Shown here: positions 54,644 through 63,800 of the stretch, piece after piece
How the letters are laid out: each line of letters begins with the position of its first letter
Position numbering within the stretch: the first letter of the stretch is position 1
Source of the DNA: an uncultured Muribaculaceae bacterium
Lineage (GTDB): Bacteria > Bacteroidota > Bacteroidia > Bacteroidales > Muribaculaceae
Direction of reading: 5' to 3'
Assembly (NCBI GenBank): GCA_910578385.1
Contig: CAJTQV010000001.1
Coordinates: forward strand, 124,001 to 188,000
DNA length: 64,000 nucleotides
The notes under the pieces: model-generated
The model's database searches: none
Told to the model about the DNA's origin: nothing
Seen by the model: the letters and a program-made list of their open reading frames with translations, nothing else
Made by a program: the position numbers and the translations under genes

Positions 54644-54651
54644 CAAATATA
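54644..54651 (-). promoter_or_regulatory. Bacteroidetes -7 element for ftsK
   Basis: The minus strand reads TATATTTG, matching TAnnTTTG, about 26 bases before the ftsK start codon; the mRNA leader would be about 20 bases. Confidence 0.5.
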
Positions 54652-54679
54652 CTAATATTATTCGGTTTCATCGAATAAT

Positions 54680-55663
54680 TCAGATGGAATCTTTCAAAAT
54701 AATCTCTTCCGATTCATGTCTGACCTCTTCTTCATGATTGTTGTGTTCCGGATCGGGTGCAGTTTCATGAAGATGTTCCTCAAGTCGTGCGGCCTCTTCC
54801 TCCGCTTTAGCGATTTCCTCTTTTGTCTTCGGATTCATCGATTTTTCCGACTCTGACATGGCATATTTGGGTGCCGTGGGGAAGTACGGAATCTTATACC
54901 CCTCCTCGCGGTTGACAGCTCTGTCGCGTTTTCCGGGCAAGATTATGACGGGCATTCCGGGTTCGACGAGCTCCACAAGTTCGAGGATATTCTCGTTGGT
55001 CAGACGGATGCAGCCATGGCTCGTTCTGTGGCCTATCGACCATGGTGAACAGGTTCCGTGTATGCCTATCTGAGACGTGGTGGGAATCTTGATGCGTATG
55101 AAGCGCGGTCCGAACTGACCCTTTTTCTTCGAAGTCACACCGTCGTCGTCAGTATAAAGCCAGTCGGTACTGTTATAAATGCCTTCGACCGAGAAGAATC
55201 CTTCAGGGGTGCGGGAGTCAGCTTTCTTATGCTTTGTACCGTAATTCTTCGCACAAGCCATGTCGTATTCCTTCTCGATATGCCCGTAGCGGTCGTAGAG
55301 CAGTACCCTCATGCTCGCCTTGTCGACGACTATGAAGCGTGAATATTTGCTTGCAATCAGCTTTTCGGCATACTCCGGCACGCATTCGGCGATAGTGTTC
55401 ATTATACCACCCTTGTAGTGCATGGCATTTTCGCCTGAGTCAAGGTACTCTCCCATCGCCTCAGGATCTTCAAACGTGTAATCGGAGTCTCCCGGCACGG
55501 GGACCCTTTCCTCCTTGATTGAGTCAATAGACTGTTCCTGAGGATATATAGACTCATCGGCTGCCTGCGATGTGTGATTTTTTCTGCCGGAGCAACCGGC
55601 AGAGGCAATCATCAGACCGGCAAGCATTGATATTACTGAAGCCTTGTGTAATAGTAGGTTCAT
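54680..55663 (-). CDS. L,D-transpeptidase (YkuD family) lipoprotein
   Basis: The 327-residue envelope enzyme makes or modifies L,D cross-links in peptidoglycan, or attaches proteins to it. The lipobox ASAGC places the lipid on about Cys24. The linker from 25 to 100 is acidic and flexible. The YkuD domain is at about 105-255 with RFIVVDKASMRVLLYDRYG at its start. The catalytic part is IGIHGTCSPWSIG with SHGCIRLTNENILEL about 12 residues later (His and Cys nucleophile in SHGC). The last 60 residues are strongly charged (EEEAARLEEHLHETA), probably a coiled or disordered tail. It is monocistronic, with a -7 element at 55712. Confidence 0.94.
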   Translation of the reverse strand: MNLLLHKASVISMLAGLMIASAGCSGRKNHTSQAADESIYPQEQSIDSIKEERVPVPGDSDYTFEDPEAMGEYLDSGENAMHYKGGIMNTIAECVPEYAEKLIASKYSRFIVVDKASMRVLLYDRYGHIEKEYDMACAKNYGTKHKKADSRTPEGFFSVEGIYNSTDWLYTDDDGVTSKKKGQFGPRFIRIKIPTTSQIGIHGTCSPWSIGHRTSHGCIRLTNENILELVELVEPGMPVIILPGKRDRAVNREEGYKIPYFPTAPKYAMSESEKSMNPKTKEEIAKAEEEAARLEEHLHETAPDPEHNNHEEEVRHESEEIILKDSI

Positions 55664-55711
55664 TTATAAATTATTATAAACTGAGATATAATGTCCGCGA
55701 GTAACAAAGTG

Positions 55712-55719
55712 CAAAATTA
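55712..55719 (-). promoter_or_regulatory. Bacteroidetes -7 element for the L,D-transpeptidase
   Basis: The minus strand reads TAATTTTG, about 49 bases before the start codon at 55663. Confidence 0.5.
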
Positions 55720-55812
55720 CGCAAATTTCAGCAATAAATGAAATTCCATGCGACTTATTTACAACTTTAATAATAAATGCCCCGCAGACGCGGAAAGTTG
55801 AATATTTTTTGT

Positions 55813-55820
55813 TAAATTCG
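55813..55820 (+). promoter_or_regulatory. Near-consensus -7 element before the dxs operon
   Basis: TAAATTCG matches TAnnTTTG at 7 of 8 positions and ends 7 bases before the ATG at 55828, so the operon mRNA would have an almost absent leader. This is weaker than the other promoter calls. Confidence 0.35.
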
Positions 55821-55827
55821 CATTCTG

Positions 55828-56010
55828 ATGAAAACTTCTGTAATAATAGGACTCTCCCTACTGTTGGTGATATGGCTGTGGCTCGCATGGATGCTGCTCA
55901 CGGCCGGAGGACTGAATCTCAAGAACTTATTGTTGCTGGCTATGTCGGCGATAATAATTTTTGTGCCCCTGTTCAAGAAGTATTTCAAAGGAGCGAAAAA
56001 CGATAAGTAA
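55828..56010 (+). CDS. Small two-helix membrane protein coupled to dxs
   Basis: The 60-residue protein has two hydrophobic stretches, about residues 4-27 (VIIGLSLLLVIWLWLAWMLL) and 33-49 (NLLLLAMSAIIIFVPLF), and a basic tail (KKYFKGAKNDK). Its stop codon shares one base with the dxs start (TAATG), so it is translated with dxs. It is the first gene of an operon continuing into trkA and trkH. I do not recognise a family. Its position suggests either a small regulatory partner of the potassium transporter or a translational leader for dxs. It is a minimal but probably genuine gene. Confidence 0.7.
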   Translation: MKTSVIIGLSLLLVIWLWLAWMLLTAGGLNLKNLLLLAMSAIIIFVPLFKKYFKGAKNDK

Positions 56011-57965
56011 TGACTCAGGAATTGAATGACAACTTGAAATCCGGCACGGCTGAATATCCGCTGCTGTCGTCTGTCAAAAGTCCCGCCGACCTCAAGAAGC
56101 TCGATGTGAGCCAGCTCCCGTATCTTTGTGATGAGATACGGAGATACCTCATTTCCAGTTTGTCGGTAAATCCGGGGCATTTCGGTTCAAGCATGGGTGC
56201 GGTCGATATCATTGTCGCCATGCATTATGTATTTGATACTCCTCGCGACCGTATTGTTTTCGATGTCGGTCATCAGGCTTATGCCCACAAATTGCTTACA
56301 GGCCGTTTCGAGGCATTCGCAAATCAGCGGAAGAAACATGGCATCAGCGGTTTCCCGTTCCCGTTCGAGAGTGAATACGACACTTTTGTGTGCGGGCACG
56401 CCGGAAACTCCATCTCTGCCGCCTTGGGTATGGCGATAGCTGACCTCAACACTCCCGGTCAGGAAGACCGCAAGACGGTCGCCCTCATCGGCGACGCCTC
56501 CATCAGCGGCGGTCTGGCGTTCGAGGGTCTTAATAACGCCTCGCAGAATCCCAATAACCTGCTTATCATACTTAATGACAATGATATGTCGATTGACGAT
56601 AATGTCGGAGCGCTGCACCGCTATCTGTCTGACATGTCAACATCGGCCGGTTATAACCGTCTCCGGTTCAATGTCTACAATCTCTTCAAGAAGTGGGGAC
56701 TGATAGCCGACAAGGGTAAAGGCTTGATGCTGAGATTCAACAATGCCCTCAAATCGCTCGTGGCCCAGCAGCAGAACATCTTCGAGGGCCTCAACATCAG
56801 ATATTTCGGTCCTTTCAACGGCAATGATGTCATCAAGGTCGTTAAAGTTCTTCAGGACATCAAGGATATGAAGGGACCGCGCATCCTTCACCTCCACACC
56901 CGCAAGGGGAAAGGTTTTGCGGCTGCCGAGAATAATCCGGCCAACTGGCACGCTCCGGGTAAATTTGACCCCGAGACTGCTAAAAGACACGCCGAATCGC
57001 GCTCTGAAAACCAGCCTCCACTGTGGCAGGAAGTATTCGGGGAAACGCTCGTGGAGCTTGCAGTTGATAATCAGGCAATAGTAGGCATCACGGCGGGAAT
57101 GTCATCGGGAACGTCGATGAACAAGATGTCACGCTTCCCCGGCCGTATGTTCGATGTCGGTATCTCGGAGGGACATGCGGTTACTTTCGCCGGCGGTCTC
57201 GCAGCTGCCGGCAAACGTCCGTTTGTTGCCATTTACTCATCGTTCCTGCAACGTGCTTTCGACAATATCATTCACGACGTGGCAATCCAGAATCTGCCTG
57301 TAACTTTCTGCATAGACCGCGCCGGTATTGTCGGAGAGGATGGAGTCACACATCACGGAGTGTTCGACATCTCATATCTGCGCATCATTCCCGGCATGAA
57401 GATTGCGGCTCCCATGGATTCGCGCACTCTGCGTAATATCATGGCCGCATCGCTCGAATGGGATGGCCCGCTCGCTATCAGGTATCCGCGTGGAAAGTCT
57501 GACACCGCCGATTGGAAAACCCCGTTTGAACCTGTTGAAATCGGGAAATCTCGCACTCTTTCCGAGACTCCCGGCGCAAGAATCGCCATACTGTCAGTCG
57601 GTCCCGTCGGAAGTGACGCTGCAAAGGCGGTTTCTGTCCTCAAAGAAAAGGGTATTGTCGCAGACCATATCGACATGGTGTGGGTCAAGCCTCTCGACGA
57701 GGAGGCTCTCCGCAATGTGATGAACCGTTATGAAGCGGTGGTCACGGTTGAGGATGGTACTGTGCGCGGTGGCTTCGGGTCTGCTGTCGATGAATGGCTT
57801 GATGCCCATGGTGCAGCATGCAAGGTCATCAATCTCGGTATTCCCGACAACTGGGTATATCAGGGAACAGTGCCTGAGCTGCGGGCCGAATGTGGCTATG
57901 ACACCGATGGAATAGTCCGTGCAGTCGAAAAACTGCAGGCCGGACTCACTGAAAACCCGGCTTAA
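56010..57965 (+). CDS. dxs: 1-deoxy-D-xylulose-5-phosphate synthase
   Basis: This enzyme is the first step of the MEP isoprenoid pathway: pyruvate plus glyceraldehyde 3-phosphate gives DXP and CO2, with thiamine diphosphate. It has 651 residues, slightly longer than the usual 620-640. Visible parts are the substrate loop GHFGSSMGAVDIIVAMHYVF, DVGHQAYAHKLLTGR, the thiamine diphosphate/Mg motif GDASISGGLAFEGLNNA, GPFNGND, the pyrimidine-domain EGHAVTFAGGLAAAG, and the C-terminal VTVEDGTVRGGFGSAV. It is co-transcribed with the small membrane gene before it and with trkA 13 bases after it. Confidence 0.97.
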   Translation: MTQELNDNLKSGTAEYPLLSSVKSPADLKKLDVSQLPYLCDEIRRYLISSLSVNPGHFGSSMGAVDIIVAMHYVFDTPRDRIVFDVGHQAYAHKLLTGRFEAFANQRKKHGISGFPFPFESEYDTFVCGHAGNSISAALGMAIADLNTPGQEDRKTVALIGDASISGGLAFEGLNNASQNPNNLLIILNDNDMSIDDNVGALHRYLSDMSTSAGYNRLRFNVYNLFKKWGLIADKGKGLMLRFNNALKSLVAQQQNIFEGLNIRYFGPFNGNDVIKVVKVLQDIKDMKGPRILHLHTRKGKGFAAAENNPANWHAPGKFDPETAKRHAESRSENQPPLWQEVFGETLVELAVDNQAIVGITAGMSSGTSMNKMSRFPGRMFDVGISEGHAVTFAGGLAAAGKRPFVAIYSSFLQRAFDNIIHDVAIQNLPVTFCIDRAGIVGEDGVTHHGVFDISYLRIIPGMKIAAPMDSRTLRNIMAASLEWDGPLAIRYPRGKSDTADWKTPFEPVEIGKSRTLSETPGARIAILSVGPVGSDAAKAVSVLKEKGIVADHIDMVWVKPLDEEALRNVMNRYEAVVTVEDGTVRGGFGSAVDEWLDAHGAACKVINLGIPDNWVYQGTVPELRAECGYDTDGIVRAVEKLQAGLTENPA

Positions 57966-57978
57966 TTGTTATTCTGTC

Positions 57979-59313
57979 ATGAAGATTATCATTGCCGGTG
58001 CCGGTGAAGTCGGCACACACCTTGCCAAGATGCTCTCAAAGGAGAATCAGGATATTACCCTGCTCGACAGCGACCAGGCCAAGCTTGATGTGATTGATTC
58101 CAACTATAACCTCATGACGTGGAACGGATCCACTTCATCGTTCGAGAGCATGAGGGAAGTCGGTGTGGGCGACGCGGACCTGTACATCGCTGTCACACCG
58201 TTTGAGACACGCAATCTTGCAAGTTGTGCTATCGCCAAGAAAATGGGTGCGAAGAAGACTGTTGCCCGCATTGACAACAGTGAGTTTCTGGTTCCAGAGA
58301 ACCGTCAGGTTATCCGCGAGCTCGGAATTGACTTTGTGATTTATCCGGAACATCTTGCCGCCAACGACATCGCTCTGTCGCTGAGCCATAACTGGGCACG
58401 CTACTGGGGAGAACTTCACGACGGCGCACTTCTGCTGATCGGTGTCAAGATACACTCCAATTCCGTATTGCTCAATGTCAAGCTGAAGGACCTTCCGGTT
58501 ACAACCCACGATTTCCACATTGCGGCCATCAAGCGCAACAACGAGACCATCATCCCTAACGGTAATGATGAGATCCGGCCTGACGACGTGGTATATTTCA
58601 TCACCACTCCCCCATACACGCAGCAGGTGCGTGAACTGTGCGGCAAGACCAAGAAGGTCATAAGGAAGGCCCTCATAATGGGTGGCAGCCGTATTGCACG
58701 CCGTTTTGCCGAACTGTTTCACGACAAGTTCCATATCAAGATTCTGGAGACCGATATGGCTGTCTGCGAACAGCTCGCAACTGAATTGCCTGACTGCGAG
58801 ATTGTCTTCGGGGACGGCCGCGACATTGAGGTGCTTCGTGAGAACAACATCTATCAGTACGACGCATTCCTGGCTCTCACTGATTCTTCCGAGACCAACA
58901 TCCTCACATGCCTCACGGCAAAGGAGTTCGGTGTGCCCAAGACCATCGCCGATGTTGAGAACCTACAGTTCCTCGGACTTGCCGAGAAACTCAATATCGG
59001 CAATACCATCAATAAGAAACTTCTCGCATCGAGCCGAATCTACAAGATACTGCTTGATGCCGATGAAAGCAACTCCCGCTTCTTCGCTCTCGCTGACGCG
59101 GAGGTTGCCGAGATATATGTGAAGCGTGGAGCGAAAATCACGCGTGCCGCTGTCAAGGACCTGCACCTTCCGTTTGGAATGACTCTTGCAGCACTTGTCC
59201 GCGACGACGATGTGATGCTTGTCAACGGTAACACGCACATTCATGAGGGGGACTATGTGGTGGTATTCTCTCTGATGGGTACTATCCAGAAGATTGAGAA
59301 ATGGTTCAACTGA
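57979..59313 (+). CDS. trkA: Trk potassium uptake regulatory subunit TrkA
   Basis: This cytoplasmic gating ring of the Trk potassium transporter has 444 residues from the start at 57979 (MKIIIAGAGEVGTHLAKMLS). The frame also runs 20 codons upstream inside dxs, which I reject. It has two RCK-N domains with NAD(H) sites (GAGEVGTHLA at about 6-15 and MGGSRIARRFAEL at about 234-246), each followed by an RCK-C domain (roughly 140-220 and 365-444). NETIIPNGNDEIRPDDVVYF and the final HEGDYVVVFSLM close the two RCK-C parts. trkH begins 22 bases later. Confidence 0.97.
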   Translation: MKIIIAGAGEVGTHLAKMLSKENQDITLLDSDQAKLDVIDSNYNLMTWNGSTSSFESMREVGVGDADLYIAVTPFETRNLASCAIAKKMGAKKTVARIDNSEFLVPENRQVIRELGIDFVIYPEHLAANDIALSLSHNWARYWGELHDGALLLIGVKIHSNSVLLNVKLKDLPVTTHDFHIAAIKRNNETIIPNGNDEIRPDDVVYFITTPPYTQQVRELCGKTKKVIRKALIMGGSRIARRFAELFHDKFHIKILETDMAVCEQLATELPDCEIVFGDGRDIEVLRENNIYQYDAFLALTDSSETNILTCLTAKEFGVPKTIADVENLQFLGLAEKLNIGNTINKKLLASSRIYKILLDADESNSRFFALADAEVAEIYVKRGAKITRAAVKDLHLPFGMTLAALVRDDDVMLVNGNTHIHEGDYVVVFSLMGTIQKIEKWFN

Positions 59314-59335
59314 TGGTTTAACTAACACCTTGTAA

Positions 59336-60814
59336 ATGCCCCATTATCTAAGACATAGATCATATATAAACATCCTCATGCTGCTCCGTGTTGTCGGGTG
59401 GCTTCTCATGATTGAGGCTCTGTTTATGGTTCTTCCCTGCATTGTAGCGATAATCAACGAGAATGAAAGTTTCATACCGTTTCTGATCTGTATCGGCATA
59501 ACGGGAGGTTCCGGTGGACTGATGACTCTTATCAAGCCCAAGTCGCGTGAGATGGGTAAGCGCGAGGCGATTCTGCTTACAGGTTTCACATGGGTCGTGC
59601 TCTCGATGTTCGGTATGCTGCCGTTCATGCTCTATGGCACACATATGTCTGTCACGGATGCTTTCTTCGAGACCATGAGCGGTTTTACCACTACCGGAGC
59701 CTCGGTGCTCCCCTCGCTCAGCGATGTCCCGAAATCAATCCTTGTCTGGAGATGTGTCACACAGTGGATCGGTGGACTCGGAATAATTCTCTTCACGCTC
59801 GCCGTGGTGCCGATGCTCAACACTTCGGGCGGAATGCAGATGTTCAACGCCGAGGTCACGGGCATAACCCACGACAAACTCCGTCCTCGTGTCAGCTATA
59901 CCGCCAAGGGTCTGTGGGGTGTCTACGCCATCTTGACAGTATTGCTCATAATCCTCCTCTCCTTTTCGGAGATGGATTTCTACGACGCTTTCTGTTACGG
60001 ACTCTCCACGATGTCGACCGGTGGTTTCTCGACAGACAACGGTGGAATCCATGACCTCAATTCCCTCTACGTGAAAATAGTCATGATTATTTTCATGTTC
60101 CTCGGAGGTGTCAATTTCTCTTTGCTCTACCACACAGCCACCGGAAAGACAAAGGGCCTTTTCAAGAACACTGCCCTCAAGGTTTATATATGGTTCATAC
60201 TTGTAGGCACATTGGTGTTTATCATTGATATTCTTATCGGAGGTAAGGATTTGACCGTTGCCGACCTCACAATCGACCCGCTTTTCCAGTCGGTGTCACT
60301 GCTGTCATCCACGGGTATCACCGAGCCTGACTTCCGTGACTGGGGATCACTTTCGGTCGTGATGCTGATTATAATGATGATTGTCGGCGCATGTGCCGGA
60401 TCGACATCAGGTGGTGCCAAAATTGACAGATTTGTCATTCTATGCAAGTTTCTGAAGAATGAGTTCTACAAGATGATGCACCCCGGAGCTGTCACGACCG
60501 TCAGCTTCAACGGCAAGGGAACACAGGTTGCCGTGGTCAACAAGACGCTCGCCTTTCTCTTCATGTTCATCATCATAATAGTGGCCGGCGGTGTGTTGCT
60601 GTCGCTGATGGGCATGGAGCTGTCGGAAGGCTTGTTCTGCGCCCTGCAGGCCATATCCAACACCGGACTCGGATCAGACGCTACCGGTGTCAACGGCGAC
60701 TACTCGCTCGTATCGACAGGAGCCAAATGGCTCCTCAGCTTCATAATGCTTGTGGGCCGTCTCGAAATCTTCACGATCCTACTCCTCTTCACCCGCTCCT
60801 TCTGGAAAAAGTGA
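59336..60814 (+). CDS. trkH: Trk potassium uptake channel TrkH
   Basis: The 492-residue integral membrane protein forms the potassium path gated by TrkA. It has about ten transmembrane segments arranged as four pore repeats. The selectivity-filter-like stretches are FETMSGFTTTGASVLPSL, GLSTMSTGGFSTD, VSLLSSTGITEPD and QAISNTGLGSDATG, each with the glycine that lines the filter. It starts with MPHYLRHRSYINILMLLRVVG and ends FTRSFWKK. It is last in the operon after trkA; a 9-bp tandem array lies directly behind it. Confidence 0.97.
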   Translation: MPHYLRHRSYINILMLLRVVGWLLMIEALFMVLPCIVAIINENESFIPFLICIGITGGSGGLMTLIKPKSREMGKREAILLTGFTWVVLSMFGMLPFMLYGTHMSVTDAFFETMSGFTTTGASVLPSLSDVPKSILVWRCVTQWIGGLGIILFTLAVVPMLNTSGGMQMFNAEVTGITHDKLRPRVSYTAKGLWGVYAILTVLLIILLSFSEMDFYDAFCYGLSTMSTGGFSTDNGGIHDLNSLYVKIVMIIFMFLGGVNFSLLYHTATGKTKGLFKNTALKVYIWFILVGTLVFIIDILIGGKDLTVADLTIDPLFQSVSLLSSTGITEPDFRDWGSLSVVMLIIMMIVGACAGSTSGGAKIDRFVILCKFLKNEFYKMMHPGAVTTVSFNGKGTQVAVVNKTLAFLFMFIIIIVAGGVLLSLMGMELSEGLFCALQAISNTGLGSDATGVNGDYSLVSTGAKWLLSFIMLVGRLEIFTILLLFTRSFWKK

Positions 60815-60823
60815 CGACATAGG

Positions 60824-60878
60824 CCTTATAAGCCCCATAAGCCCTATAAGTCCTATAAGTCCTATAAGACCTATAAAG
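60824..60878. repeat. Tandem array of 9-bp units (CCTATAAGN), copy B
   Basis: CCTTATAAGC (10 bases) is followed by CCCATAAGC, two CCTATAAGT, CCTATAAGA and CCTATAAAG, making six units. The array fills the 64 bases between the trkH and hsdR stop codons, touching the last base of the hsdR stop. Copy A is 24 kb away at 36804. The units here are clearly the same motif, with a different last base. Confidence 0.85.
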
Positions 60879-63800
60879 TCAGGCGGCGGTAATCGCCTCG
60901 TGCAGCAGCGCCACAAACTGCGCCACCTTGGCAGCCATATTGGGGAAGTATTTCAGCAGCGATTCCCTGAAAATCCGGTTGGTGACAAAAACATTCTTCT
61001 CCATGTCGCCGTTCTGGCAGACATAGTTCAGAATGTTGTTTATGAATTCCTCCTGCTCGGCTGTCAGTGTATTGACCGATATGAACTCAGTGAAGAGCCG
61101 TATCGCCTTCTGCCGGTCAAGTCCGGAAATCTTGCGTATAAAAGCTGCGACCGGGATGTCAGCAGTCATCTGCTCCCGTTGCAGGTAGCGGTCGTAATCC
61201 TCTTTTGTGCCTAACTCATGCCACAGTATGCGCTCCAGTTCGTCTATGTCTGAGGCTGTAAGCCGTTCGATGTTCTGAATCTTTTGCAGCACCGGTAAAT
61301 CGCGGTTTCGGGAGAGATAATCGAGAACACGCTCCTTGTAGGTCACATCAGAGTTTATCGAGGGGGCTTCGCCTCCGTCGGTAATCACATCCCCTATGTT
61401 GACAGTAAATGTCTTCCCTGCCTCGGCTTTGAGGAATTTCATCAGATCGCGCAGTTCCCGGCGCATCCGTTCTATGGAGCCGAGTGTCTTGTTCTCCCAG
61501 AATGCTGATGTCACCACCTCATTGAGCAGCGGTAATTTCGACTTTATTTCCGGGACGGTCGCTTTGCCTCGCAACGTATCTGCAATCCGGGTGATTTGAG
61601 ATTCATACCCTGTCGCGGAAAAATTATCATCGACCATGCCAAGTTGCACATAAAGCGACAGTAGGTCGAACTTTTTCGCCAGCTCATCCTCTTTTGTCTT
61701 AGGGAGTAAAGGGGCTATCTCATTTTTAAGTTCGAGCACATCGACCTCGGAGATGAATTGCCAGCTCGAAGCCTCGCGGAACCGGCATACCGCCGCCCAA
61801 TGGCTGCGCACCGATATGTGCATGTCGTCGAGCCGCCCGACTTCTTTTACCAGCATATCTTTCAATTCGTCGTGGAAACTCTTGGCGAAACCGTCGGCCT
61901 GATACTGTTCTGACTGGAGCGCACAGGCGATTGCCGCGCGTGTCCCGAATAATCTCTCGGTGAGTGATACCGCCCGGACAGCTTTCCCCTCTTTCGGGTT
62001 GGCTCCGAAGTATTTGAAATTCCCTCCCCAGTCGAATATACAGAATTTCTTCTTATGTTCTCCGGCACCGTAGATGTCCGGACTCAATCGCGTGCCTCGT
62101 CCTATCATTTGCAGGAACTTGATCCGGGAGCGTACACGCTTGAAGAAGACGAGGTTCAGAGCGTCGGGTACATCAATTCCGGTGTCGAGCATATCTACCG
62201 ACACCGCGATCTGAGGTTCCGAGTCGCGCTCGCTGAACCGGTCAATCAGGTCTTGCGAATACTTTATCGAGTAATCAATCTGCTCGCAGAAGTGCGGGCC
62301 ATACTCCGGATAAAGCACGTTGAAACGCTCCACAATCAGACCGGCCGTCTTGGTATTCATGGCAAATATGATTGTCTTGCCTATCATCTCGCCCGAATGA
62401 ATCTTAAAGCCGTTCTCCATGAGGTCCTGGAGCATCTTGTCGATTGTGTCGGTGTTGTAGATATACTTGTAGATTTCCTGCTCGCCGATGTCGCGTGGTC
62501 GCGCATTGTCGTCAGGATCTTTGGTTGCCTGTTCATATTCCCACACCTGTTCGAGCTGTTCCTTTTCTCCGTCGGATAGGTCATCATACTTTATACCCTC
62601 GTTCACAACCTTGGAGCCGTGTATCAGTCCCTTGTAGTCCACAAGATAGCCGTCGTCTACGGCCGTCTCATACTCGTAATAATCGGTCGGTTCGCCACCT
62701 TCAAGGTCCAGAAGGTCATAGGTGGATTTGTCAACCTGGTCACGCGGAGTGGCGGTCAGACCGACAAGCAGCGAGTCGAAATAGCGGAATATGTCACCAT
62801 ACTTGCCGAATACCGAGCGGTGCGCCTCATCTATTATTATCAGGTCAAAACGTCCGATGCTGTAAGGTTTTTCGTCAGTGTTGACGTAGTTGATCATGGT
62901 CTGGTAGGTAGAGAATGTTATCCGGGCATTGGGGTCAATCTCCGTGGTCTTGTCGCTCAATACGGTGATTGGCGTGTTTGGCAACAGTTTGGCGAATGAC
63001 CGCGCCGCCTGATTTACGAGCGATGTCCGGTCGGCGAGAAAAAGAGTGTTCTTTACCCGTCCGTTCCTCTGGAGAACATCCACAAGCGAGATTGCCGTGC
63101 GTGTCTTGCCGGTGCCTGTGGCCATGACCAACAGACCGCGCCGATGGTGGGCGTTGAACCATTCGCACATGTTCTTTATCGCACGCTTCTGATAATACCG
63201 GTCGGTTATCGCATCCTTTACCGAGAAGTCGGTTATGGCCACTGGCGATGTGCGCCGCGACATTATCAGTTCAAGGTCTTTCTCCGTATGGAATGCGAAA
63301 AGTTGGCGCGGCGGATAACCCAAACCATCAATCACGTATATTTCAAAGCCGTTCGTGTAATAGATTACCGGGCGGACTTTGTAACGCTTTTCAAGACAGT
63401 CTGCATAAAGTTCCGCCTGATGCTTGCCCGCCACGGCATCTTTGCTTGTGCGTTTAGCCTCGATTACAGCAAGCGGTTTTCCGTCAGCGCCGAACAGCAC
63501 ATAATCGGCATAGCCTTTGCCCGATCCGTTGGGCATACCTTCCACCTCCACCTCAACACATGCCTTTGATGAAGCGATGTCTCCTTCCATATCGAGTAAT
63601 TCCCAACCGGACTCGCGTAGCATCAGATCGATAAACCGGCGGCGTGTCTCTGCCTCCGATATGTCACCCCAGCTAAGTTGGGCGGTGACAGCAGGGGCTT
63701 CCTCTACTTTGGCCGGTTCAATCTTGGCGGCAAATGACTCGGGCGACTCAGCCGCGCGAGGAACGAAAATTCGTGGTCGCGGCTTGCTGGTAGGCAGCCA

